IMG/VR virus record: IMGVR_UViG_3300035670_001208
Location: 1 to 24,305 of that record
Origin: a virus
DNA length: 24,305 nucleotides
Strand: one strand, 5' to 3'
In this document: in pieces, positions 12,967-19,116 of the stretch
Position numbering within the stretch: the stretch's first letter is position 1
Layout: every line of letters begins with the position of its first letter
Made by a program: the position numbers and the translations under genes
Notes under the pieces: model-generated
Database searches by the model: none
What the model was told of the DNA's origin: nothing
What the model saw: the letters and a program-made list of their open reading frames with translations, nothing else

Positions 12967-13383
12967 TCAGTCTAGCCTGAAGATTACGCAGGCCGATATC
13001 GGTACAGCGATAAACAACTCGCCAGTCGTGAACTTCGTGTTCTTCTCCACCACCGGAGCAGCACGTAACGCCTGCTCATCAACGACCAAAACACAGGATC
13101 TTTCGTCGTTCAACATGGTAAAGAAATGATTCCAGCCTATGAACTTCTGTTTGCGGGCAGAGAAATGCACAGTCCTGTAAGGAAACTTCTCCCCTTGCCA
13201 GTTGTGTTTAACCTCAACCTCAAACCCGTAATCGTCACCGTCACGGGTGGCCAGCACATCAATGCCGTACAGGTCAGGGTTCACCCAAGCTGCGAACCTG
13301 TTTGTTTCTAACCATTCGATGATCCGGTATTTAGCGTTGTCGTCTGCTTCATACTGGTCAGCATCAAATGGTTTTCCAGCCAT
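12967..13383 (-). CDS. 138-aa protein with PD-(D/E)XK nuclease-like core
   Basis: The segment YGIDVLATRDGDDYGFEVEVKHNWQ carries an Asp followed after a hairpin by E-V-E-V-K, matching the D...(D/E)xK signature of restriction-endonuclease-like folds. The preceding NAKYRIIEWLETNRFAAWV helix matches the usual first helix. The C-terminal part is beta-rich (SCVLVVDE, ELFIAVPISACVIF). It could be a small nuclease or a non-catalytic relative; the substrate is unknown. It starts two bases after a TAG stop. A second protein with this signature lies at 13658-13993. Confidence 0.75.
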   Translation of the reverse strand: MAGKPFDADQYEADDNAKYRIIEWLETNRFAAWVNPDLYGIDVLATRDGDDYGFEVEVKHNWQGEKFPYRTVHFSARKQKFIGWNHFFTMLNDERSCVLVVDEQALRAAPVVEKNTKFTTGELFIAVPISACVIFRLD

Positions 13384-13385
13384 CG

Positions 13386-13658
13386 CTAATCCCCGCAGTA
13401 TCGACCTGGGGGGTACACAACTTTGGGGTCTGCTGTGCCTTGATTAACCATGTCCACTACGGAACGAACAGTTTCATCTACCTGTTCAGCGAATGTTTTT
13501 TCTTTTTCTGCTTCCGCAGCAAGGGTCATAAAGTTGACGATGTGTTGCAGGTTGTCACGTTCTTCTGTGACCCGCATCAACTCGACCTGTAGTTCACGGA
13601 TTGTTGCGTCTTGTTCTGACACTTTCTCCTCCAATGCTTCGATTAGTTCTTTACTCAT
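13386..13658 (-). CDS. 90-aa coiled-coil protein
   Basis: Residues 1-60 form a nearly continuous charged helix with heptad spacing (LIEALEEKVSEQDATIRELQ and on), followed by an acidic helix and a short Pro/Gly/Tyr tail. The ATG at 13658 overlaps the preceding TAA. Function is unknown; such proteins often serve as oligomerisation partners. Confidence 0.75.
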   Translation of the reverse strand: MSKELIEALEEKVSEQDATIRELQVELMRVTEERDNLQHIVNFMTLAAEAEKEKTFAEQVDETVRSVVDMVNQGTADPKVVYPPGRYCGD

Positions 13659-13993
13659 TAGAATCCTGCTTCCTTCATTAGCCATACGATCCATTCAAAC
13701 GGCATGATTGCATACCAGTTACCTGGGTCTGTGGTGCCACGCTTCTTCGCTACGACACAACCAGTGGATGCGTTCGCATTGACAGCTTCTGCTTCTAGTT
13801 CTTTGATCCAGCCAGCCAAATCCATTTTGGCGTGGTTCTTCACTTCAAACACGATAGGCCCGCAACCGGTGATGTCGCCTTTGTCAAGTGTTCCTGTTAA
13901 GGCACGGCGTTCCGCATATGGGAATCCGTTCTCTCGTAGGTATTTGGCAACGGCTGTTTCGGCGGCTGTGCCTTTCTGCTTCTGCTTACTCAT
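13658..13993 (-). CDS. 111-aa resolvase-like nuclease (PD-(D/E)XK)
   Basis: The N-terminal KGTAAETAVAKYLRENGFPY helix, the ALTGTLDKGDITG turn with the key Asp, and VFEVKNHAKMDL with E-x-K make a compact Holliday-junction-resolvase-like fold. The 111-aa length is normal for phage versions. It lies in the recombination operon, where a junction or flap nuclease would fit with the annealing protein and exonuclease. It has TAATG overlaps at both ends. The fold assignment is fairly secure; the substrate is not. Confidence 0.82.
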   Translation of the reverse strand: MSKQKQKGTAAETAVAKYLRENGFPYAERRALTGTLDKGDITGCGPIVFEVKNHAKMDLAGWIKELEAEAVNANASTGCVVAKKRGTTDPGNWYAIMPFEWIVWLMKEAGF

Positions 13994-14187
13994 TACTCAA
14001 CATCCGATTCTTTTATTTCGCTTTCGCCAAAAATTTCCATGTCAAGTTCCCTATGAAGACGCAAATTTTCTTTGCGTAAGCGTTCAATCTCATCGGCTGC
14101 ATCACATAGACGGCAGTAAGGGTCGTTACCACAGGAACGGTTATCACAAGCCACTTCCCGTAGTCGGGTCACAATGTCATCAGTCAT
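13993..14187 (-). CDS. 64-aa small protein, DDIV paralogue 1
   Basis: It begins MTDDIVTRLREVACDN and continues with a Cys-rich insert (NRSCGNDPYCRLC) and the helix DAADEIERLRKENLRLHREL. It shares its N-terminus with the genes at 14180-14356 and 15179-15415, and the AADEIE-LR helix with the latter, so these are paralogues. This short layout (start motif, variable cysteine insert, helix) is widespread in phages; function unknown. It overlaps the previous gene by eight bases. Confidence 0.8.
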   Translation of the reverse strand: MTDDIVTRLREVACDNRSCGNDPYCRLCDAADEIERLRKENLRLHRELDMEIFGESEIKESDVE

Positions 14188-14356
14188 TATTCAACCTTGA
14201 CCAATCGCCTACAAATTCTCCACACATTCCACAAACGCCGAAACCTAATTCTTTTTCACGGGGGCTTACGACATGTAACTCGCAGGGCTTGTATGAAGAA
14301 TTCTTTTTTATTCGTTCAGCCGCTTCTTTTATTTGGGTCACAATGTCATCAGTCAT
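14180..14356 (-). CDS. 58-aa small protein, DDIV paralogue 2
   Basis: It starts MTDDIVTQIKEAAERIKK like its two paralogues, but the C-terminal half is different: CELHVVSPREKELGFGVCGM with CGMCGEF forms a probable zinc-binding unit (C, H, C-x2-C). The ATG at 14356 is coupled to the 25-aa membrane peptide gene by TGATG, with AGGTGG upstream. It overlaps the next gene by eight bases. Function is unknown. Confidence 0.78.
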   Translation of the reverse strand: MTDDIVTQIKEAAERIKKNSSYKPCELHVVSPREKELGFGVCGMCGEFVGDWSRLNND

Positions 14357-14433
14357 CACAACCACCTATCCATCAATCTGGTAACAACAACAGTAGTTAC
14401 TGCCGAAACTATTACAACAATTAAAAAACTCAT
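14356..14433 (-). CDS. 25-aa membrane microprotein
   Basis: The product is MSFLIVVIVSAVTTVVVTRL plus MDRWL: one transmembrane helix of about 17 residues with a short Arg/Asp/Arg/Trp end. Evidence that it is a gene: GGGAGAAGAAG directly before ATG, an ATGA overlap with the upstream gene and a TGATG overlap with the downstream one, so it fills the space between them exactly. It would be missed by usual length cut-offs. Function is unknown. Confidence 0.68.
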   Translation of the reverse strand: MSFLIVVIVSAVTTVVVTRLMDRWL

Positions 14434-14606
14434 CTTCTTCTCCCAACAATTCCTCGGTATGCCCGATGCCAACGGACTGTTCGTTCCGCAGAACGCTTTG
14501 TCCAGTAACGTTTAATATGAAACGGTGGGTTACCCCATCTGCGGTCTGTGATGGCAAGTTCCCAATGAAACCGACCACGCTTCGTGATTTCATATATGTC
14601 ACTCAC
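14430..14606 (-). CDS. 58-aa basic Trp/Arg-rich protein
   Basis: It starts at GTG (14606) with GGGGGTGGCTG upstream and overlaps the preceding gene by eight bases. The product has two strands (RGRFHWELAITD, PFHIKRYW) and a helix (TKRSAERTVRWHRAYRGI), ending in RRR. It resembles the strand-strand-helix proteins at 9046-9213 and 9563-9841, so the two operons may share a fold family. It is highly basic, so nucleic-acid binding is possible. Function is not known. Confidence 0.75.
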   Translation of the reverse strand: MSDIYEITKRGRFHWELAITDRRWGNPPFHIKRYWTKRSAERTVRWHRAYRGIVGRRR

Positions 14607-14919
14607 CAGCCACCCCCTGATAAAAGTCCTGACCCCAAATCTCAACAGGGTGATACCCAAGCTTCACGCACATACGGTCAGCCGAATACAACTCGATACC
14701 TTCCTTCCACCAACGATCAATAGATTTACGGCCAACAGCATCAGTGCGGTTATCTTTACGCAACCGTTCAACAAACACCTTGCCATCCAGTCGAAGCGGA
14801 TACGTTCTATCCCGCCGCCTTTTCAACTTGTACAAGCTGTTATCCCGTACACATTCCTCACACCGGCACTTGTATTTCAGATAGGTGTTGCGGTTGTGTT
14901 TCAGTCCAGATTCCACCAT
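14599..14919 (-). CDS. 106-aa protein with phage Cys motif and HPxxIWG C-terminus
   Basis: The N-terminal LKHNRNTYLKYKCRCEEC has C-x-C-x2-C after a short strand, the pattern of small phage zinc domains that read H/N-G...Y-x-x-x-C-x-C-x2-C. After a basic linker (KLKRRRDRTYPL) comes a helical part ending in SADRMCVKLGYHPVEIWGQD, a helix-turn-helix-like ending seen in many actinobacteriophage proteins (recollection). It may be a DNA-binding protein. The ATG at 14919 has GGGAAGCAG upstream; an upstream in-frame start at 14964 lies inside the previous gene. Confidence 0.78.
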   Translation of the reverse strand: MVESGLKHNRNTYLKYKCRCEECVRDNSLYKLKRRRDRTYPLRLDGKVFVERLRKDNRTDAVGRKSIDRWWKEGIELYSADRMCVKLGYHPVEIWGQDFYQGVAGE

Positions 14920-15113
14920 GATTTCTGCTTCCCTTCCCATTTGCGGTAATACTCCTGAACCCACAACGGGGTTCCTTTCTTCGGTTGCAGCAACGCAACA
15001 GCGTGTGCCAACCCGTTCATCACTCGTCTAAGTTCATCCACTTCATCCTGTAGTTCTTTCAGTTGAAACTTCAGCAGACTGATGCGGTCTTCTAACCGGT
15101 CTTCTCTATCCAT
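14901..15113 (-). CDS. 70-aa coiled-coil protein
   Basis: Residues 1-45 are a long charged helix (MDREDRLEDRISLLKFQLKE, then LQDEVDELRRVMNGLAHAVA), followed by a Trp/Lys-rich tail (WVQEYYRKWEGKQKSWW). GGGGGCTCGAC lies just before the ATG at 15113. It overlaps the 106-aa gene by 19 bases and the 26-aa membrane peptide gene by eight. Function is unknown; it may oligomerise. Confidence 0.76.
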   Translation of the reverse strand: MDREDRLEDRISLLKFQLKELQDEVDELRRVMNGLAHAVALLQPKKGTPLWVQEYYRKWEGKQKSWWNLD

Positions 15114-15186
15114 GTCGAGCCCCCAACCAAATCCCAAGGATCAAGATGAAGCACGTGAACATCACGAACTGTAGGAACTCAGCCAT
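15106..15186 (-). CDS. 26-aa membrane microprotein
   Basis: The product is MAEFLQFVMFTCFILILGIW plus LGARHG: one transmembrane helix (about 4-22) and a basic C-terminus. GGGAGG lies six bases upstream of the ATG, among the best ribosome sites of the operon, and both ends overlap neighbours by eight bases. It is the second such peptide in this operon (see 14356-14433); the two share no sequence beyond hydrophobicity. Function is unknown. Confidence 0.72.
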   Translation of the reverse strand: MAEFLQFVMFTCFILILGIWLGARHG

Positions 15187-15415
15187 TTACTGCCTCCCTA
15201 ATTATGATTTGTAATTCTTCTTTTTCTTCTTTACTTAGCAATAAAGACAAAGGCATAAATTTTGTTGCAATTCTTACACAACTCATTTTCCACATAAATT
15301 CTTTTTGACGCAGTTGTTCGATCTCATCGGCTGCTTCATTCATAATTACATCTGGTATGTCCCCATCACGCATGAAGTCATACCCCCGTAGTTGGGCCAC
15401 AATGTCATCAGCCAT
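15179..15415 (-). CDS. 78-aa small protein, DDIV paralogue 3
   Basis: It starts MADDIVAQLRGYDFMRDG, has the shared helix NEAADEIEQLRQKEF, and a longer C-terminal extension (KFMPLSLLLSKEEKEELQII) that is helical and partly hydrophobic. It is paralogous to the genes at 13993 and 14180 by N-terminus, and to the former also by the AADEIE helix. It is joined to the ribbon-helix-helix gene by TAATG. Function is unknown. Confidence 0.8.
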   Translation of the reverse strand: MADDIVAQLRGYDFMRDGDIPDVIMNEAADEIEQLRQKEFMWKMSCVRIATKFMPLSLLLSKEEKEELQIIIREAVNG

Positions 15416-15597
15416 TAGCGAGCCAACTCCTGCTCCATAGCGTGACGCACCAGGTCACGAATCAACTGTGAACGCTTCACATTCCGAGCCTCGCACAGCA
15501 GACTAATCTCCTCTAACTGCTTAGGAGTGACACGGATACCAATAATGTGCGCCGATGCCTCTGATGCGTCGGGGTCAACGGTTCTTTTGTTAGCCAT
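15415..15597 (-). CDS. Ribbon-helix-helix DNA-binding protein
   Basis: Sixty residues. After a 17-aa arm comes a beta strand (IIGIRVT), helix one (PKQLEEISLLCEARN), a turn and helix two (KRSQLIRDLVRHAMEQEL), the layout of Arc/CopG/MetJ-type repressors, which dimerise and insert the strand into the DNA major groove. As the third gene of the operon that starts at 17236 it may regulate that operon or the divergent region. It has TAATG overlaps at both ends. Confidence 0.82.
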   Translation of the reverse strand: MANKRTVDPDASEASAHIIGIRVTPKQLEEISLLCEARNVKRSQLIRDLVRHAMEQELAR

Positions 15598-16280
15598 TAG
15601 AGAGCCTCCGAAATCTTCTTGTAGGCGGCACGAAGCTTGACAAGATCTGCTTCTGTCCATTCGTCTTCTGCTCCAAGGCCAGCATCAAATGCCACCTTGT
15701 CGGGGTCGATTCCACGTGCTTCGCAGGCGGAACGGAACTGGTTCACCTGGCTAGGTGTCAAACGCTTTGACGGGTCATGCTTAGATGTTTCTTTCACCAC
15801 AGGCTTTTGTGCTTCTGTGATTTTGCCGGTCTTCGGTGCGGTTGGTTTCATCGCAGGCTTAGGTGCAGGCGCAGGCGCAGGCTTGTCGATGTCATCCCAC
15901 TCCTGCTTAGTCCACAACGACAGACACACACCGAAACGCATAGCAGCATTACGCAGGAAATCTGATGCAAGTTCTTTCAACAGGTCTTGCTTGTTGTGCA
16001 TAACAGATCCGATACCTAAACGGCGAACACCGTGAATGGTAAGCCAGCCAGCCATATGTGCGAAACCGTTCTCGACACGGTATGCGGGCAGGCCGTCAGC
16101 ATCAAATGCCACTGGTTCCCATGACCACTGTGGGTCAATCTCGATGAGCATTTTGGTTACGTCAGCGTGACCTACAAAGTCAAGTTGGGTGTTTCCTTTT
16201 GGCAGTTTGCCAACAATCTTCGGGTCTGGTATCCCGTATTTGTTCAGGACTTCATCGAGTCCTACCGTTTTCTTTTCCAT
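15597..16280 (-). CDS. RAD52-like single-strand annealing protein (recombinase)
   Basis: This 227-aa protein has the pattern LDFVGHADVTKMLIEIDPQW...MAGWLTIHGVRRLGIGSV...DFLRNAAMRFGV (about 33-118), which I recognise from the ssDNA-annealing proteins of actinobacterial and environmental phages (RAD52-like group; assignment from memory). A Pro/Ala/Lys linker (131-170) leads to a C-terminal helical domain (SKRLTPSQVNQFRSACEARG) of a kind that often binds DNA or partners. The exonuclease gene directly upstream, joined by TAATG, is the classical partner: the exonuclease resects ends and this protein anneals the strands. Confidence 0.85.
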   Translation of the reverse strand: MEKKTVGLDEVLNKYGIPDPKIVGKLPKGNTQLDFVGHADVTKMLIEIDPQWSWEPVAFDADGLPAYRVENGFAHMAGWLTIHGVRRLGIGSVMHNKQDLLKELASDFLRNAAMRFGVCLSLWTKQEWDDIDKPAPAPAPKPAMKPTAPKTGKITEAQKPVVKETSKHDPSKRLTPSQVNQFRSACEARGIDPDKVAFDAGLGAEDEWTEADLVKLRAAYKKISEAL

Positions 16281-17236
16281 TATTTATCTCCCTTCACGAG
16301 AAAGCTTCTTGTTGTTGTTGTTTTGGTGAACTGGCTATGCAGTTCGGGGTACGCTTCTTTGAACGATTTAGCGTCAAAGGTGGTGCGTTCTTGTGCCTTC
16401 CAAGTGGCAACTGTTGTACCGTTGATGGTAGCGGTGTCACACTCGCCAATCAACTCACAAATCTGAGATTTCAAATCATCTTCCAACTGCTTGTATGAAT
16501 CCAGTTCGCTACGCACATGACGCAGACGATCAAACAATTCAGCAGCAGTCTCAGGTAACTCTTGAATCTTGCTCACGCTTTTCTTGTAGCGGGTAGCGGT
16601 AGTTTCATACGACCACTTCACACCAGTAGGCATCATGCCTAATTCGATAGCGTTCAGCCAAGCTTCAACAGCAGAGATATGTTCAGCCATTTCAGCCGGT
16701 GTAATGACCTGCTTGTGCAAATGCAGAATCATTGACGGATCAAAGATTGCCCACAGCACTTCGTTAGTGTCGGCACAGATGGCCTGTTGGATACCTTGGA
16801 TACGCCAGTAGTCAGGCAGTTGACCTTCCCATTTGCGGGTGGTGGTTTTGATTTCCAAAATCATGCGGGTGTCACCATCTTCGTAATACCCGTCGAGTGT
16901 GGCGACCATACGTGCGCCGTTCGGTGAATCAGCAGCAAACATTTCTTCAGGTGTGATGTACGGGACACCAACCTTGTCTGCTGCCCATTCCAAAACGAAT
17001 GGTTCTAAACGGTTGCCACGCTCCATAGCAGGGTTCGGAGGGATAGGGGTCGGTGCTACGTCACCCATTAACTCTGCTGCGTATGCGTCTTTCTTAACGA
17101 ATGGATGCAACCCGTAGATTGCTGCCACTGCCGAAGCTGATACACGTTTGTTGCCGTGTTCGTCACGGAACCGGATGTTTAACCAGTCTTGCCCGCCGTG
17201 TTCGGGTTTGTTGATGCGGTAACGATGTAAAGCCAT
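16280..17236 (-). CDS. YqaJ-type recombination exonuclease
   Basis: This 318-aa protein belongs to the lambda-exonuclease/YqaJ branch of PD-(D/E)XK nucleases. Visible residues are MERGNRLEP with E78, TLDGYYED with D115, LEIKTTT with E128 and K130, and YWRIQGIQQAICAD, whose Gln-rich helix is diagnostic for this family. The C-terminal 100 residues are a long charged helix plus a small beta domain. It is the first gene after the promoter at 17260-17298, with GAAGGGAAG as ribosome site. It would resect double-strand ends for the annealing protein encoded next. Confidence 0.92.
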   Translation of the reverse strand: MALHRYRINKPEHGGQDWLNIRFRDEHGNKRVSASAVAAIYGLHPFVKKDAYAAELMGDVAPTPIPPNPAMERGNRLEPFVLEWAADKVGVPYITPEEMFAADSPNGARMVATLDGYYEDGDTRMILEIKTTTRKWEGQLPDYWRIQGIQQAICADTNEVLWAIFDPSMILHLHKQVITPAEMAEHISAVEAWLNAIELGMMPTGVKWSYETTATRYKKSVSKIQELPETAAELFDRLRHVRSELDSYKQLEDDLKSQICELIGECDTATINGTTVATWKAQERTTFDAKSFKEAYPELHSQFTKTTTTRSFLVKGDK

Positions 17237-17259
17237 TGGCTTCCCTTCTGTGTTGTTGT

Positions 17260-17298
17260 GTTATACGGAACAATACAGACAGGGTGTGTCAATGTCAA
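17260..17298 (-). promoter_or_regulatory. Promoter of the leftward recombination operon
   Basis: On the minus strand two TTGACA boxes stand in tandem (17298-17293 and 17292-17287). The first has a 17-bp spacer to TATTGT (17275-17270). A TATAAC box (17265-17260) is also present but 21 bp from the second TTGACA. The exonuclease start codon at 17236 lies shortly downstream. The outer -35 overlaps the stop of the 89-aa gene. Confidence 0.65.
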
Positions 17299-17564
17299 AT
17301 AGAAATATCAGAAATTGTTTTCATGCTTCGCACCATGCCAACAGGAATGTGGAATGGGTGGATTCCTTCGCCTTCATGGTATGACTGCCACACCGTCACA
17401 TGATCTTGTTTTCCGCCAGGCATATCGGCAGGGATAAGGAAACCAACAGTTTCGACTACTACTTCACCTTCGTCTTCGTATTCTTCAAGCGACTGCCAGC
17501 CGCCTTCACCGGCGTGTGCATCGGCCCAACGAATCAAAACAATGGCGTATTCATTCTTCTCCAT
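17295..17564 (-). CDS. 89-aa acidic protein, unknown
   Basis: A beta-rich acidic protein with IVLIRWADAHAGEGGWQSLE, VVVETVGFLIPADMPGGKQD and a C-terminal HPFHIPVGMVRSMK. I associate this W-A-D-A-H...GW...E...GFL...HVT...IPxGMV pattern with a common phage family of unknown function. GAAGGAG stands upstream of the ATG. Its stop lies within the -35 region of the next operon, so it is the last gene of the lysis block. Confidence 0.8.
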   Translation of the reverse strand: MEKNEYAIVLIRWADAHAGEGGWQSLEEYEDEGEVVVETVGFLIPADMPGGKQDHVTVWQSYHEGEGIHPFHIPVGMVRSMKTISDISI

Positions 17565-17667
17565 CTGCTTCTCCTTCGGTGCGACACTGCGGGCAGTTTC
17601 TACCTTCAGTCACACTCCATCCGTAGTCACAGTTGGGGCAGGTGAGCCAGTTCTTCGGTGTGGTCAT
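17551..17667 (-). CDS. 38-aa zinc-ribbon microprotein
   Basis: The product MTTPKNWLTCPNCDYGWSVT plus EGRNCPQCRTEGEADGEE has two knuckles, CPNC (10-13) and CPQC (25-28), the minimum for one zinc ribbon, and an acidic tail. It overlaps the 89-aa gene by 14 bases. There is no Shine-Dalgarno sequence; a TAATAT box six bases upstream suggests a leaderless transcript. Function is unknown. Confidence 0.7.
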   Translation of the reverse strand: MTTPKNWLTCPNCDYGWSVTEGRNCPQCRTEGEADGEE

Positions 17668-17673
17668 GACCGA

Positions 17674-17679
17674 ATATTA
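17674..17679 (-). promoter_or_regulatory. Possible -10 box for a leaderless transcript
   Basis: TAATAT on the minus strand ends six bases before the ATG at 17667, so transcription would begin at about the start codon. Leaderless mRNAs are common in Actinobacteria. No convincing -35 is present. Confidence 0.3.
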
Positions 17680-17687
17680 GTCCCGTT

Positions 17688-17822
17688 TTAGGCGACTTTC
17701 TTTCCCTTATACAGCAAGGCTTCTAACCGTTCAACAGCACGTATGAACTCGTCATGGTCGGCTGGTGGTACTACCACTTTGACGAGATATTTCAACAGGA
17801 TTTCAATGTCGGCGTGTGTCAT
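17688..17822 (-). CDS. 44-aa helical protein, unknown
   Basis: The ATG at 17822 gives MTHADIEILLKYLVKVVVPP and a helix FIRAVERLEALLYKGKKVA with a basic end. The frame is open to a TTG at 17870, inside the preceding gene, which would add 16 residues; neither start has a clear ribosome site. It is amphipathic rather than transmembrane. It lies in the lysis block. Function is unknown. Confidence 0.6.
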   Translation of the reverse strand: MTHADIEILLKYLVKVVVPPADHDEFIRAVERLEALLYKGKKVA

Positions 17823-17841
17823 AGGACTGCCAACAATAGCA

Positions 17842-18072
17842 TCAACGTGGGCGTGTGATGTGATCCTCAACTGTTGTTAAACGCTTCTCGATGCGGTCAA
17901 TCGCATCACGCATAGAAGTACCACCGTTGTTCTTCATATTTGATTCAACGTGTGTAACAGCGTGTTCAATTCGTTGCGCCCACTTAAACATTGGATACAC
18001 AACAGCACGATGAATAACACCAAGAGCAGTGACAACAGCACCTGCTGTGATGATCCATTCTGCGACAGTCAT
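17842..18072 (-). CDS. 76-aa membrane protein with NGGTSMRDAIDRIE motif (lysis region)
   Basis: The N-terminal helix (VAEWIITAGAVVTALGVIHR) crosses the membrane, followed by a basic stretch and the segment NNGGTSMRDAIDRIEKRLTT, a coiled coil. The NGG-S/T-x-R-DA-DRIE motif is one I know from DUF2746-like phage membrane proteins encoded near holins and lysins. A role as holin partner is likely from position. It is joined by ATGA to the 38-aa membrane protein. Confidence 0.8.
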   Translation of the reverse strand: MTVAEWIITAGAVVTALGVIHRAVVYPMFKWAQRIEHAVTHVESNMKNNGGTSMRDAIDRIEKRLTTVEDHITRPR

Positions 18073-18185
18073 TTGTCGTCTTTGTTGCTAATGCGAACAG
18101 CTTCGCCCCATGCCATCAACAGGAAAGCGGTAACACCAAGGACTGCACCGATACTCATCCAGATCAGTACACCTAAGTTTTTCAT
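18069..18185 (-). CDS. 38-aa single-helix membrane protein
   Basis: The product MKNLGVLIWMSIGAVLGVTA plus FLLMAWGEAVRISNKDDK has one transmembrane helix (about 4-26) and a charged C-terminal tail. ATGA overlaps on both sides tie it to the endolysin gene and the 76-aa membrane gene. It could be a small holin, antiholin or holin partner; position is the only evidence. Confidence 0.75.
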   Translation of the reverse strand: MKNLGVLIWMSIGAVLGVTAFLLMAWGEAVRISNKDDK

Positions 18186-18703
18186 TCTGCTTTTTCTTCT
18201 GCTTGAAGTTTCGCCCAAATAGCAGCGAACTTGTTTGGGTTGTCAGCCATAGCAGGTGACAGTTCAAAATGCAACCACTTGCCTCCACGGGAACCGGCGT
18301 TGTCTCGGCTGTTGTAAATCTTTACGCCTTTTTCGCCTTCGCCACGGGAGCAACGATAGCCACGACCCCAACCAAGTTGACCGTCTGACTTGTCAGCATC
18401 AAACGCATAATCGTGTGCTTCTTCAAGACCTAATGCTTTGCTGTTTTTCAACATGAAATGCCACAGTTGCATCGCTTTTGTGCGGTTGGTGTACCCCAAG
18501 TCGCAGGCACGACCAGTTGCATGGACTGATAGCCAGCGTGGGTCACCCTTCTTAGCTTTCGGGTTGTTCATTGAACGGTTCACGAAACCACCAAGGTTCT
18601 TTAGGCCGTATTCCTTCATCGCTAACTGCATGAACTTCTTGGTGCCTGGTCGAAGACCTGTACGTGATACACCGTCTGAGTTCCCTGTGTACTTGCGTGG
18701 CAT
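18182..18703 (-). CDS. Endolysin, M15-type (VanY/L-alanyl-D-glutamate) peptidase
   Basis: This 173-aa zinc peptidase has the M15 signature SVHATGRACD with H61 and D68, and the second metal site WLHFEL with H145, where the family has its catalytic pocket. It would cut peptide stems or cross-links of peptidoglycan. There is no signal peptide, so release depends on a holin, and no separate cell-wall-binding domain is seen; the charged C-terminus EEKAE is short. TAGGAGG lies before the ATG at 18703, making it one of the best translated genes here. It is flanked by membrane proteins on both sides. Confidence 0.92.
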   Translation of the reverse strand: MPRKYTGNSDGVSRTGLRPGTKKFMQLAMKEYGLKNLGGFVNRSMNNPKAKKGDPRWLSVHATGRACDLGYTNRTKAMQLWHFMLKNSKALGLEEAHDYAFDADKSDGQLGWGRGYRCSRGEGEKGVKIYNSRDNAGSRGGKWLHFELSPAMADNPNKFAAIWAKLQAEEKAE

Positions 18704-19116
18704 TATGGCCTCCTAAGAGAGATAGACATTAGATCAACAACAAAGAATAGTAGGCAGATTAGCAGAGATATAATCTGTAACGCACCGGATAATGTAAGGA
18801 CAACAATGATCATGCCTGCAAGTGTCCACGCTGCACCAATCAGGTGACGTACCAAACGGGACAGGACACGGCGACGCAGGGAATGTGGGCCGTTACCTAG
18901 TAGACCGATGAGATGTGTCGAGGCGACTGGTTCTTCAGCGTCAAACACAACAACGATTTCGTTGTTCAGTAAAGCTTCTTCTCCTACTTCTACCCCGATA
19001 ACAGATCTGGAGAACTCTGATATGGCGATGGCGTATCTCGGTAGGGATTTGTCTTCTTCAAAAACAATGTACGAGGTGGGTGCTTTGAAGACGGCACGAA
19101 GGAACTTCTCTATCAT
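18703..19116 (-). CDS. 137-aa protein with two C-terminal membrane helices
   Basis: The first 80 residues are soluble alpha/beta (YIVFEEDKSLPRYAIAIS...EEALLNNEIVVVFDAEEP). A basic stretch RRRVLSRLVR leads to two hydrophobic helices (about 90-108 and 112-131) with a short turn, a helical hairpin in the membrane with both ends inside. It starts by ATGA overlap with the PA14-like gene and GGGAGAAG, and ends by TAATG at the endolysin. It could be a holin or a membrane partner of the surface protein. Confidence 0.78.
   Translation of the reverse strand: MIEKFLRAVFKAPTSYIVFEEDKSLPRYAIAISEFSRSVIGVEVGEEALLNNEIVVVFDAEEPVASTHLIGLLGNGPHSLRRRVLSRLVRHLIGAAWTLAGMIIVVLTLSGALQIISLLICLLFFVVDLMSISLRRP

Larger units (their letters stand above)
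14166..15415 (-). repeat. Three copies of a 22-bp gene-start repeat
   Basis: The start codon regions of three small genes share the same 22 bp: 14166-14187 and 14335-14356 are identical, and 15394-15415 differs at two positions. On the minus strand the repeat encodes M-(T/A)-D-D-I-V-(T/A). A second shared block, CTCATCGGCTGC, lies in the genes at 13993 and 15179. The pattern indicates duplication within the operon followed by divergence of the 3' parts. Confidence 0.8.

Noticed and set aside
13704-14384. 226-codon open frame on the plus strand
   Set aside because: It lies antisense to three well-supported coupled genes (resolvase-like and two DDIV paralogues), has no ribosome site, and its protein is low in coherent structure. 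It is a shadow frame.
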